NCBI GenBank assembly: GCA_963725275.1
Contig: CAVRXS010000006.1
Coordinates: forward strand, 372,001 to 436,000
Length of the DNA stretch: 64,000 nt
From: Bog-756 sp963725275
GTDB lineage: Bacteria; Actinomycetota; Acidimicrobiia; Acidimicrobiales; RAAP-2
Direction: 5' to 3'
Of this stretch, positions 9,733-19,670 are shown piece by piece; the first letter of the stretch is position 1; every line of letters starts with the position of its first letter. Under the pieces are notes generated by a model, which made no database searches, was not told the DNA's origin, and saw only the letters and a program-made list of their open reading frames with translations. A program made the translations under genes and the position numbers.

Positions 9733-10143
9733 TCAGCGCGCGACCACGACCGTTCCGAGACATGCACCCTGACCGGCAACGTGGTTGCGCAACGAAAGAG
9801 TGACCTGAGCGGTCGAGGGGGGATCGGCCACGGTGATCCAGCTCCCCACTCCCTTGAGCAAGGTGACCAGATCACCGAGGTCGGTGTTCCCGAGGGCCAC
9901 CGACTGCCCCGGAGCCACGAGACTGTGGGCTTGCACCGCGAGGCAGTTGTAGAACGCGTCGTCCAGGGCGGCGCTGCGCACGGTCACCGCTGACCGCTGG
10001 ACATCGACCGTACGGACAGCGCGGACGGCCTGGACCGTCAGTCCGGCGAGAGCCAGGGCGCAGACCACCGCGGCCGCCGCCACCGCCCCGCCGGTGCGGA
10101 GACCGCGACCGCTCCCCCGGCCTCGTGAAGCGGCGCCACGCAC
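9733..10143 (-). CDS. membrane-anchored hypothetical protein
   Basis: 136 residues: a short basic segment, one N-terminal helix (about residues 19-40, Ala/Val-rich) and an outer domain with two cysteines, one in FYNCLAVQAHSLV and one in GACLG near the end, which could form a disulfide outside the cell. No signal-peptidase site is obvious, so it is probably anchored. It sits between two membrane-protein genes in the same direction and may be an accessory to them. The GTG start is supported by a TAGCGT box ending 8 nt upstream. Function unknown. Confidence 0.6.
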   Translation of the reverse strand: MRGAASRGRGSGRGLRTGGAVAAAAVVCALALAGLTVQAVRAVRTVDVQRSAVTVRSAALDDAFYNCLAVQAHSLVAPGQSVALGNTDLGDLVTLLKGVGSWITVADPPSTAQVTLSLRNHVAGQGACLGTVVVAR

Positions 10144-10151
10144 AACGAACG

Positions 10152-10157
10152 ACGCTA
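10152..10157 (-). promoter_or_regulatory. putative leaderless -10 element TAGCGT
   Basis: On the minus strand TAGCGT is followed by 8 nt and then the GTG at 10143. This would give a second, internal promoter for genes 10143 to 4027. Confidence 0.35.
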
Positions 10158-10230
10158 CCAGTCGTCCGCCGGGGAATTCGTTCTCCCGGCCGACGCTGCG
10201 GTGACACCGGGCGGTCCTCCCGGCGAGGGA

Positions 10231-12292
10231 TCATCCCCCTGGGGTGTCGGCTCCGGCACCGTGGGTGACGCACATGGCGACGGCGGCGATGGCCGCCGGA
10301 TCGCCCGGCCGCCCGAGGGCGGTGCACCGATCGAACTCCTGGCTCGTCGGGGCGACCGGTGACCCCGCCGACCCGACCCCGGTCCAGACCCATGCCCCGG
10401 CTTGGCGCCCCGGAGGCCGACCGAGGGCCGCGGTCATGACCCCGACGGTGAAGGGCACCCAGGCGACACGGTCGTAGGGGGCCAGTCCGGGCTGGTCCGG
10501 TACCACCACCGTGGTGACGCCCCAGTCGTCGAGTGTCCGCCGTGCTGCAGCGACGTCCCCGGGGTGGAGAACCTGGGGACTGAAGGAGAAGGACGCGGTC
10601 CCGATGACCGCCTCGCCCGCCCGTTCCCGGCCCGCCCTGGCCTGGATCCCGCCAGGACCGCCGCCGAGGACCATGGCGTAGGCCATCCCGTCGACGGCCT
10701 GCCAGGTCATCGAGCTCTCGATGACCTGGTTGGGGACCGGGAACACCAGGAGCACCTGGTGGCCGTGGAGGTGTGGGGCAACCGTGCGGAACCACGTGGG
10801 CAGCACCACCGGCTGGGCCGCGAGCGGGACGGTCGGCGCGAGGTACGCGGCGATCGGGACGATGGCCGCCGCCGCGACGGCAAGCCCGGCCACCGCCCCG
10901 GCCCACCGTGACAGGCCGCGGTCGGCAGCGTCCTGCTGCGCGGTGGCCGGGTCGTGCTGCCCGATCGGCGCGTGCAGCGGTGTACCGGCTCACCGCGCTG
11001 TGGCTGTGGTCCACGATCAGCGCGAGCATCGCTGCCGCCGCGAGCATGCTCAGGAGGACGAAGCGGCTCGGGATGATGTTCTGGAGGAGCGGCAGGCCGG
11101 AGAAGAGCTGCCAGGGCAACCAGCTGTGCGGCCGTGCGCCGAGGGCGAGCACGACGGTGGCCGTGGCGCACCCGGCCCACAGCCAGAGCCTCCGATCGCG
11201 TCGCCAGACGACGAGCCCGACAACGAGCACGGCGACGAGGCCGATGCCGACGTACTGGACCGAGAGGGTCTCTCCCTGGAAGCCCCCCACGCGGTGGGTG
11301 AACGCCTCGAAGTTGGCGGAGGCAGCCGGCGGCACCACGTAGTCGCGCAAGGAGGTCCCCTCGTAGCCGAGGTAGAGCGTGGGCCAGACGGGTCCCGAGG
11401 TGTGGGCGGGCCCGGCCAGGGCAAACCAGGCGGGCCAGGCCAGGACCGCGACAGCGGTCCCGGCGGCGGCGGCCGTCCCGACCAGGGCGTGGTGCCACCG
11501 CACCCGCAGGTCGTCGGGATGCGCGATCCCCCATGCGATGAGCAGGGAACCGCCGATGACCGCGCCCATCACGACGATGACCAGCACCTCGGTCCCGATG
11601 AAGAACTGGAGGACCAGGAGCAGCCCGAGCCCGACACCCACGGCGACCGGGCGGCGGCGCTGGCGGACCCAGAGCTCGTCGAGGCAGAGCGCCACGAGCG
11701 GAGGGATCGGCGCCATGCCCACCATCAGATGTGCGTCGGTGAGGCTCACGATGATGAGCGGCGAGAACCCGTAGACGAGTCCGGCGGCGAAGGCCGCGGG
11801 TTGCCAGGACACCCAACGGCGCACCAGCACGAAGAGAGCCAGGGCCGAGAGCGCCGGTGCGAGCGTGACCGCGACATCGAGACTGGCAACCGGGCCGAAG
11901 AGCCAGGTGACCGGAGCGAGCAGCACGCCCACGGCGAGCGCGCTCGTGTTGGCGAGCAGGTTGACACCGCCCGGATAGGACATGGCCGTCGAGAAGAAGG
12001 GATCGAGCCCGTGGGCCAACGCGTGCGCCGGCCACTCGAGGAACCAGAGGATGAGCGAGCTGTCACCGCATCCGCAGGTCGTCGTCGTGGTCGGGTGGCC
12101 CGACCAGACGTTCCACCAGACCAGGAGAGAGACCGCGAGATACCCGCCGGCTGCGAGGAGGACGTCGCGCGCCGCGTGCCGGCCGCGACCTTCCGGCCGC
12201 GGCAGCCGCTCATCATCCCCGACCGCGTCGGGGTGGGCGGCCGCGGTGCCCTGCTCGGCCCCTCGCTCCTTCACGTGCAGGACCCTGCTCAC
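10231..12292 (-). CDS. polytopic membrane protein, TCGCGD family, one frameshift
   Basis: Second paralogue of the protein at 6060-8096. The N-terminal two thirds carry WWNVWSGHP, TCGCGD and SYPGGVNLL; the C-terminal third is in another frame (GTG at 10893 onward) and matches the family end, with GWAVDGM-like and DDWGVTTVVV segments. The frame changes at about 10970-10990, where the paralogue continues without a break, so this is one gene with a one-base error or mutation. Start set at GTG 12292, whose GTGA overlaps the upstream stop; GTG 12313 in the same frame is possible. If the shift is real, the protein loses its C-terminal domain. Confidence 0.75.
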
Positions 12293-14202
12293 CGTGCCGA
12301 CCGAAGCACGCACTCAGGCACGGACTCCGGGCGCGGGTCGGCGGCCACCGAGCCCGTCGTGCACGCGGTGAAGGCGGCGCTGGACACGAGCAGCGGAACG
12401 GTGCGCCTGGGCACCGACGACCAGACCCATGCCGCATGGTCGTAGGCCGGCGCGATGCCGATGGCCGCCGTCATGAGGCCGACCGCGTAGGTCGGGCTCC
12501 TCCCTTGCTCGTAGACCGGGAGCCCCGGCTGGTCGGGGATGACCACCGTGGTGACCCCCCACGTCGTGAGCGCATCGCGGACCGCTGCGAGGTTCGCCGG
12601 CGTCGGCGCCGGTAACGGGGCGAGGGCCAGCGACGCGCCGAAGAGCACCTCGAACCCCGCACGCGCTGGCACCGGCGTGCACCGGCTGGCCCTCCGGTCC
12701 CCCACCACCGGCCTGGGCCCAGCGCATGGCGTCGAGCGCCTGCCAGGCCTGGGAGGACTGGAGTCCGGAGAACGGGGCCGGGTAGGCGAGGACCACCTTC
12801 CCGGGGGGCAGGGTGTGACCGACCTGCCGCGAACCAGACGCGGCACCACCACCGGCTGCGTCGGTCAGGGGGAGGTTGGGCCAGAGGACGATCGACCGTC
12901 GGGACGACCGCCACCGCGACCACGACCCATCCGGCGACCCCTCCCGCCTCCGCCCAGACCCGGTCGGCCACGATCCCGACCATGACGGCCGCACAGAGGG
13001 TGACCACGAGGGTGAACCGCGCCTCGACGATGTCCCCGACCCAGGGGACCCGCTCCACGGCCTGCCACGGGACCCAGGAACCGTGGCCCGGGGCCGAGCG
13101 AGAGCACGGCGGCCACCAGTCCGACCGATCCGAAGAGCAGCAGCCGTCGGTCGTGACGCCAGACCACCGTGCCGACCACCGAGATCACGAGCACGCCGAG
13201 GCCGAGGTACCCGAGCCCCACCAGGACCGGGCCCTGGTACCCGCCGAAGCGGAGCATCGCCGGGCGCAGATCGCCCGAGCCCGGCGGTCGAGACGAACGA
13301 GGCCGGCGTCGTCCCGTAGCGGCCGATGGCCCCGTTGGACCAGACCGGGCCGTCGAGGTGCGCCGGACCGCGCACGAGGAACCAGAGCGGGATAGGCCAG
13401 CACCACCGCGACCAGTCCCGCAGGCGACGGCCGAGCCCCCGAAGCGGCGTGCCCCGCCCTCTGGGTGATCTCACCGGGCGCTCGCCACGCGACCGCACCG
13501 AGGAGCAGAGCCACGCCGACCGCGGTGGCGATGGCCGTGATCAGCAGCACCTCGGTACTGAGGAAGAACTGGAGCACGACCAGTCCGGCGAGCAGGGCTC
13601 CGACCCGGTACGGGGAGCGCCGCTGGCGGACCAGCAGCTCGTCGAGGATCAGCACGACCAGCGGGTGGGACGGCAAGGAAGGCGATGTTGAGCTGATTGA
13701 GTGCGAGCTCGGAGAGCACGAAGGGGGAGAATCCGTAGGCGATCCCCCCGAGGAATGCGGCAGGGGTCCAGGTGACCCAGCGCCGGAGGAGCACGAACAT
13801 GGCCAGCGCCGAGAGGGCCGGGGCCAGGGTGAGCGCCACGTTCATGGACACGACCGGCCCGGCAACCAGGGTGAGCGGGGCCAGGAGGACCCCGAGTGCC
13901 AGCACGCTGGTGTCGGTGAGCAGGTTGATCCCGGTCGGATGGAACAACCACTGCGAGTAGAGCACGCTCTGTCCGTGGCCGAGCGCGTATGCGGGCCAGG
14001 CGAAGAACCAGAGGAATCGGGCGGCGTCCCCGCACCCGCAGGTGGTCGTCGACGAGGGGTGGGTGCTCCACACGCCCCACCAGAGCCCGATCGCCGAAAA
14101 GCAGGTACACGAGGCCGGCCACCGCGGTGCTCCGGCATGCCGATCGGCGGGTGCGACACCGGTCGCTCCCGAACCGTCGACCGCCGGCTGCGCCATCGTC
14201 AC
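12289..14202 (-). pseudogene. polytopic membrane protein, TCGCGD family, multiply frameshifted
   Basis: Third paralogue, recognisable end to end but split over at least six frame changes (near 13680, 13440, 13270, 13070, 12890 and 12680). The pieces in order contain WWGVWSTHP, TCGCGD, LFHPTGINLL, LDELLVRQRR, RGPAHLDGPVW, RFGGYQGPVL, VPWVGDIVEARF, PPGKVVLAYP and TTWGVTTVVIP, all collinear with the intact protein at 6060-8096. No segment has gained an in-frame stop and codon use stays gene-like, so sequencing error explains this better than decay, but as written it cannot be translated whole. Its GTG start overlaps the upstream stop (GTGA at 14199-14202), and its end overlaps the next gene the same way. 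Confidence 0.7.
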
Positions 14203-16054
14203 CGGGATCCGCCCGGGGAATGAAGGGCGGACGTGCCGCAGAGCTCGGCGGCGGCCCGGACCGGGTCGGCGCTGTACGAAAAGGTGGTGAAGCCCGAAGC
14301 GCGTGTTCGACGTTGGCCACGGCCTGTGAGACCGTCCAGGGAGCGGTCACCGCGTGCAGGTACGCAGCGAGGGGGTCGCAGCCGAGCGCGATCCGGGCCG
14401 CGGCGACGTCCGGGGAGGACGGCCCGCCGGCCACGGGCGCGATGGCCCGGGAACCCCGAACCGGCCGAACATCCAGACGGGGCCGATGAGCTTCTCGTGG
14501 CCCGGGCGACGCGTGGCGGACGACGGTGGTGTGGCTGCCGACGGGGTTGGCCAGCGAGTACTCGTCGAAGACGTAGACGCTCGGACCGACCAGGTAGCCG
14601 ATCACGCCGATGGCGGGAAGGTTGACGGCCAGGGAGAACTGCAACGCCGACCGGGCGGGGCGGGTCGGCGGCCGTCGCGATCGGGAGCGAAGGGGTTGGT
14701 GATGACGACCAGCGTCTTGCGGCCGGCCGGTTCGGCCCTCGACAGCCGGGTCAGGCTCGCCGCCGCTTCGACCCGAGAGCGCCCGGCGGTAGTCGGCGGC
14801 GGTGACCGGGTGGGTCTCGCCGGTCGCCGTGATCCAGCTGTTGCGCTCGTTGGAGATGAAGACGGTCTGCGGCGTGAGCGCGGCGATCTTCGGGGGCACG
14901 AACCGCAGCCAGCCCACGCAGACGACCGACCAGACCACGATGCCCACGACGGGCACGACGAGCACTCCCCGTACCTGCCCGAGGTCCGACCCAGACCGGG
15001 AGCAGGAGGGCGAAGAGCCCGGGCAGGAGGAGGCGCGCGTGCATGTAGTCACCACCCAGATGGACCACGTAGAGCACGTCGGCCGCGCCCATCACCACGG
15101 GGGTGGCGACGCAGGAGCACCCCCCTGCGATCACCTGCTCGCCACCATGCCGAGGTACGGAGGAAGACGATCGGAACGGCAAGGGCCAGCGGCAACCAGA
15201 GGGTGTAGGGAGCGAGCAGGTTCCAGAGATAGGTGGCGCCCTGTGACCACCACGACGCTCCCGCGGCCTTGGCCAGCGCGGTCGAGGGGACGACCAGGGC
15301 GTAGTAGGCCATCCGGAAGAGCTCGTATGCCAGAGGGACGGCCAGCGCAGCCAACAGCAGCACCGCCGCGCTGCTTCCAGCGGGACCCGCCGTCGGTGGG
15401 ACGAGCCACCATGAGCAGGGCGGCAACCAGGATGGCCGACCCGAGCAGCAACTCGGGGCGGATGAGGCAGCCGAGGCCGAACACGACGGCCGCCGGCGCC
15501 GGTCTGCTCCGACCCGTCTCGACGCGGACCAGGAGCAGGAACGAACCGCCCAGCCAGAGGAACACCATCGACATCTCGAGACCGGAGGTGGCGAACTCCC
15601 ACACCCCGGCCACCACCGACGCCACCAGCAGGCCGAGCGGGAAGACCGTCCCCTCGCCGCGGGACTGCCCGAGGCGCACAGCGGCCAGGCCCCCGGTCAG
15701 GAAACCGGCACCGGTGCAGACCAGACCGAGCACCACCGACGTCCACTCGAGCGAGGCGAAGGGGAGCACGACGTGGAGCGCGGCGAGGGTCAGGAGCCAC
15801 AACGGGTCGGAGTCCGCTTCGACCCGCTCGCCGACGTTGAAGACCGGGCCGTAGCCGGCCAGCAGGTTGTGGATGATCCTGAAGTCGATGAACGCGTCCT
15901 CGTCGACCCACCGGTACAGCCACGCGCCGACCACGACGATGACCACGGGGATCAGCACCGGCCACCACCCGGCGAGGCGACCCGGGGCCCGGGCCTCGTG
16001 CGCCGTCCGGGGCCTTCCCTCCGGGGCATCCGGGTGCTGGCCGGCCGGAGCCAT
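14199..16054 (-). pseudogene. AftB-like GT-C arabinofuranosyltransferase homologue, multiply frameshifted
   Basis: First gene of the minus-strand operon. The clean N-terminal segment has DEDAFIDFRIIHNLLAG followed by GPVFNVGERVE and DSDPLW; an acidic pair in this first outer loop is the hallmark of AftB-type (GT89) transferases that cap arabinan using decaprenyl-phosphoarabinose. Later segments in other frames include HLGGDYMHARLLLP, NERNSWITATGETHPVTAADY and a C-terminus AVTAPWTVSQAVANVEHAL. At least six or seven single-base shifts lie between about 15400 and 14290, with none before. The last stop restored by one base (14199) overlaps the next start as GTGA, which supports the reconstruction. 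Substrate may differ from mycobacterial arabinan. Confidence 0.7.
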
Positions 16055-16082
16055 GGTGTCCCCCACGCGCGCGATGGCCGTG

Positions 16083-16088
16083 ATGGTA
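16083..16088 (-). promoter_or_regulatory. putative -10 element TACCAT for the seven-gene operon
   Basis: On the minus strand TACCAT lies 28 nt before the ATG at 16054, leaving a short leader that contains GGGGGA as ribosome site. It is the likely main promoter of genes 16054 to 4027. Confidence 0.4.
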
Positions 16089-16165
16089 GTGGAGCGTCCC
16101 TGGCGGCCGGGGTCTGCGACCGTGCAGCCTGCCGACCGGGCCGCGGATCTCCGGAGGGCATGCGG

Positions 16166-16171
16166 TACCAT
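16166..16171 (+). promoter_or_regulatory. putative leaderless -10 element TACCAT
   Basis: TACCAT is followed by 7 nt and then the ATG at 16179, with no usable Shine-Dalgarno. Together with the box at 16083 it makes a compact divergent promoter region. Confidence 0.45.
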
Positions 16172-16178
16172 CGCCGCG

Positions 16179-17438
16179 ATGGGCGCATCCGGTCGGCAGC
16201 CGCCCGGCCAGGGGGCACCCGAGCTCGCGGTCGGTGCACCGGTCACCTCCCACGCGTCGGGTCCCGGTGCTGACACTGCCGATTCCCCCTCGAGTGCCGG
16301 CACCGCACCGGACGGGGGTCTGCCGGACGAACGCGTCACGCCCCCGTCGTTCCGGTTGGGCAACCGCCCTCCGCTGACCGGCCTGCGGGCACTCGCGGTC
16401 GCCGCGGTGCTCGTCTACCACTCCAATTTCAGCTCGATGCCCGGCGCGTGGGCGGCCCTCCAGGTGTTCTTCGTGCTCAGCGGCTTCCTGATCACGGCCA
16501 TGCTGGCCGGTGAGGGGCGGCGCAAGGGACGCATCAGCATGTCGGGCTTCTACAAACGCCGCGCCGTACGACTCGTGCCACCGTTGCTTCTGACGATCGG
16601 GCTCCTCGCCGTCTATGCAGCCTTCGTGCATGTGGCCGATGCCGCCACCCGGTTGTGGGGGGACAGCTTCGCCGCGATGTTCTACTACGCCGACTACCGC
16701 CAGGCCTTCGGCCACGCCCCCTTCTTCGGCTACCTCGCCCAGACCTGGTCCCTCTCGGTCGAGGAGCAGTTCTACATCGTCTGGTCGGTGCTCATGCTGG
16801 TCGCGGTGGCCACCCACCGCTTGCGCCTGGCCTACGTCTTTGCGATCGGCGGGCTGGCCCTGAGCGTGGCGGACCGGCTCTGGTGGGTCTACCACTCGCC
16901 CCAACTCACGACCGTGGCCTTCGACAAGGTCTTCGACCGCGTGTACTACGCCTTCGACACCCGGGCGGACGCGCTCTTCCTCGGCTGCCTCCTCGGGTTG
17001 ATCGCGGCCGACGGGTACCTCGATCGCTGGCCGCGATGGGCCAAGAGCGTGCTCACCGTGTCCGCCCTCGCCTCGGCGGCGTTCCTGGCGTGGATCCTCC
17101 TCTACGCGCAGGTGTTCACCAGGAGCCTGGAGGTCTGGGGCCTGTCTGCGACAGCGGTGGCCTCGGCGGTCATCGTGGCCTACTTCGTGATCAGCCCGCA
17201 GGCGATCGGCTCGCGCATCGTCGGGATCGGCCTCCTCGTCTTCATCGGCGACATCTCCTACACGGTCTACCTGGTGCACTTCCCCGTCTACCTGGCCCTC
17301 CAACCATCCGGCACCGGGTGGGGATTCTGGCCCACCGAAGTGGTCCGACTCGCAGTCGTGTTCGCCATCGCCGTCGCCAGCTGGTTCCTCATCGAACGAC
17401 CGCTCATGCGGTGGAGGCAACGCTCCGCGGCCCGGTGA
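16179..17438 (+). CDS. acyltransferase 3 family protein without SGNH domain
   Basis: 419 residues. After a 60-residue Pro/Ala-rich cytoplasmic start come PLTGLRALAVAAVL and VYHSN (histidine of the acyltransferase motif), FFVLSGFLITAML, SGFYKRRAVRLVPPLL, WSLSVEEQFYIVW, and a C-terminal SYTVYLVHFPVYL. It lacks the C-terminal SGNH domain found in the other three acyltransferases of this region and ends in a basic tail, so the transferred acyl group may be passed straight to its acceptor. The start is fixed by the leaderless -10 box 7 nt upstream; the frame is open further upstream but reads as shadow of the AftB-like gene. Confidence 0.85.
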   Translation: MGASGRQPPGQGAPELAVGAPVTSHASGPGADTADSPSSAGTAPDGGLPDERVTPPSFRLGNRPPLTGLRALAVAAVLVYHSNFSSMPGAWAALQVFFVLSGFLITAMLAGEGRRKGRISMSGFYKRRAVRLVPPLLLTIGLLAVYAAFVHVADAATRLWGDSFAAMFYYADYRQAFGHAPFFGYLAQTWSLSVEEQFYIVWSVLMLVAVATHRLRLAYVFAIGGLALSVADRLWWVYHSPQLTTVAFDKVFDRVYYAFDTRADALFLGCLLGLIAADGYLDRWPRWAKSVLTVSALASAAFLAWILLYAQVFTRSLEVWGLSATAVASAVIVAYFVISPQAIGSRIVGIGLLVFIGDISYTVYLVHFPVYLALQPSGTGWGFWPTEVVRLAVVFAIAVASWFLIERPLMRWRQRSAAR

Positions 17439-17488
17439 GCGAGCGGTCGGCGGCCGGGCGCGTACCGGGGAACGCACCGGTCGGGAGC

Positions 17489-17494
17489 TACGAT
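17489..17494 (+). promoter_or_regulatory. putative leaderless -10 element TACGAT
   Basis: TACGAT is followed by 6 nt and a GTG at 17501, with no Shine-Dalgarno at a useful distance. It decides the start of the next gene. Confidence 0.4.
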
Positions 17495-17500
17495 TCGCAG

Positions 17501-19670
17501 GTGGGCACAGCTGTGGGGCACGAGGCCACAGCCGGGGAGTCCGGGGGAGCCGGAACCCGCGGGGAGGACCCCGAGCCGGCACTCGGCCGAATTCCCGCGC
17601 TCGACGGCGTCCGCGCCATCGGGATCGCCCTGGTCCTCCTCTTCCACGGGGGCGTCTCGTGGGCCGGCGGCGGATTCTTCGGGGTAGATGTCTTCTTCGT
17701 GCTCTCGGGCTTCCTGATCACCGGCCTCCTCGTCTCCGAGTTCCGTCAGAACTCCGGGATCGGCCTGCTCCGCTTCTGGGGTCACCGGGTACGCCGGTTG
17801 GTACCCGCGTTGCTCGCGTTGCTCCTCGGGGTGGCCCTGTACGGGATCTTCTTCGCCTCGCCCGACACCCTCGGGCAGTTGCGTGGTGACGCGGCCGCAA
17901 CGCTGCTCTACGTGAACAACTGGCACCAGATCTCGGGGGGACAGGGCTACTTCGCCGCGCTCAACACGCCGCGCCCCCTCGTCCACACCTGGTCGCTCTC
18001 GATCGAGGAGCAGTTCTACCTGGTGTGGCCCCTGGTCGTCCTCGGTCTCCTCCACTGGACCCGCTCGCTCCGGGTGCTGCTCGCGGTCACCGTGACGGGT
18101 GCCGTGTCCAGCGCGGTGGCGATGTCGGTGCTCTACGACGGCGGGGCGGGCGAGAGCCGCGTGTACTACGGGACCGACACCCGGGCCCAGGCGCTGCTCG
18201 TCGGGGCGGCCCTGGCCATCGTGCTCGCCCACCCCCTCCCCCGCCGGCGGCGGACCGGTCCGGTGACCACGACGTCGCTGGTGCGATCGTTCTCCCTTTC
18301 GACCCCTGCCGCCGCGGTGGTCGTCGCACTCGGTGGGGCCGGACTCGGCGTGGTGCTGTGGCTGTCGGCGGTCACCACCAGCGCCACCTCCTGGATCTAC
18401 CACGGCGGGTTCGCGCTGATCGCCCTCGCCACGGCCGCCGTCATCGCCAGCGTCGCGCTGGTGACCGGGAGCCCGTGGTCCCGGGCTCTCTCCCTCCGTC
18501 CGGTCCGCTACCTCGGGACCATCTCCTACGGGCTGTACCTCTGGCACTGGCCGGTCTTCCTGGTCCTCGACCACGACCGGACCGGCCTGCTCGGCTGGCC
18601 GCTCTTCCTGGCGCGGGTCACCACCTCGGTGGCGATCGCTGCGATCTCCTTCCACTTCCTCGAGATGCCGATCCGACGTGGCGTGCTACGCGGCTGGCGC
18701 GGCTGGGCCGCCGCCCCTGTGGCCGTCGGGGCCACCGGAGTGATCCTGGTGGCGGCCACCGCCGGGGCCACGCCGTCGGTCGCCGCTGTCCCGGTCGTCC
18801 CGACCGGTGGCACGTCGTTGATCGCGAACCGGGGAGGGGACGCGAGCACCGAAGCGGCCGTGCCGGAGGCCGCGGCCGGGACGGCCGGCCCGATACGGGT
18901 CCTGCTGGTCGGCGATTCCGAGGCAAGCTTCCTCGGGTTCGGCCTCGGCCCGGCCTCGGGCGCCTACGACGCCGACTATGCGGGGGACGGTGTGTTCGGG
19001 TGCGGCCTCTCGACGAACGAGACCCTCTTCCACGGGACGTTGGTCTCCGGCACCAATGGCACGCGGGACGGGACGATCCCCGTGTCCTGCGCCGACCAAC
19101 TGGTCAGGTGGCGGGCCGATCTCGATACCTTCCATCCTGATGTGGTCCTGCTGGCCGAGGGCGAGTACGAGGTGCGCAACCAGCGGGTCGGCAAGACGTG
19201 GACCCACATCGGAGGGCCTGCCTTCGATGCCGGCGAGCGCAACGCCCTGACCCGGGCGGTGACCGTCCTGCACTCCACGGGGGCGACGGTCGTCCTGTTG
19301 ACCGCGCCCTACTACCACCAGCTCGAGCAGGCGGACGGAACACCCTGGCCGGAGGACAACCCGGCGCGTGTGAACACGTTCAACAGCCTGCTCCGTACCG
19401 TGGCCGCGGACTCGAAAGGCAGACGCGGTGGTGGCGGACCTCAACGCCCGGCTCGACCCCGACGGCCACTACGACCAGACCGTCAACGGGATCGACGTGC
19501 GCTTCGCGGATGGGATCCACGTCTCCCAGGCCGGGGCCGCCATGATCGCCCCGTGGTTGCTGTCCGAGGTGGACACGCTCGGGAAGGCGGTGCGGGCCGC
19601 AGAGGCGACACCGGCCGCAGCGACCACCCCCACATCCACCGTGCCGACCGGGGGCACCGGAACCGGTTAG
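17501..19670 (+). CDS. acyltransferase 3 family protein with SGNH domain, one frameshift near the end
   Basis: Same architecture as the proteins at 307 and 4027: LDGVRAIGIAL, LLFHGG, FFGVDVFFVLSG, WSLSIEEQFYLVWP, SYGLYLWHWPVFL, then an SGNH domain starting LLVGDSEASFLGFG. The frame breaks at 19418-19419: removing one G from AAAGGC joins the main frame to the one reading DAVVADLNARLDPDG and DGIHVSQAG, which supplies the missing catalytic Asp-x-x-His. Without that correction the protein loses its DGIH motif and runs into unrelated sequence. GTG 17501 is preferred because of the TACGAT box. The gene meets the convergent one at 19667 with overlapping ends. Confidence 0.85.

Noticed and set aside
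16655..17500. Upstream extension of the 17501 acyltransferase frame
   Set aside because: It runs through the preceding acyltransferase gene in another frame. The TACGAT box and GTG 17501 give a better start.
14751..17582. 943-residue minus-strand frame
   Set aside because: It is a patchwork: only one short part (about 14985-15140) carries real AftB-like sequence, and the rest mirrors the plus-strand acyltransferase gene.
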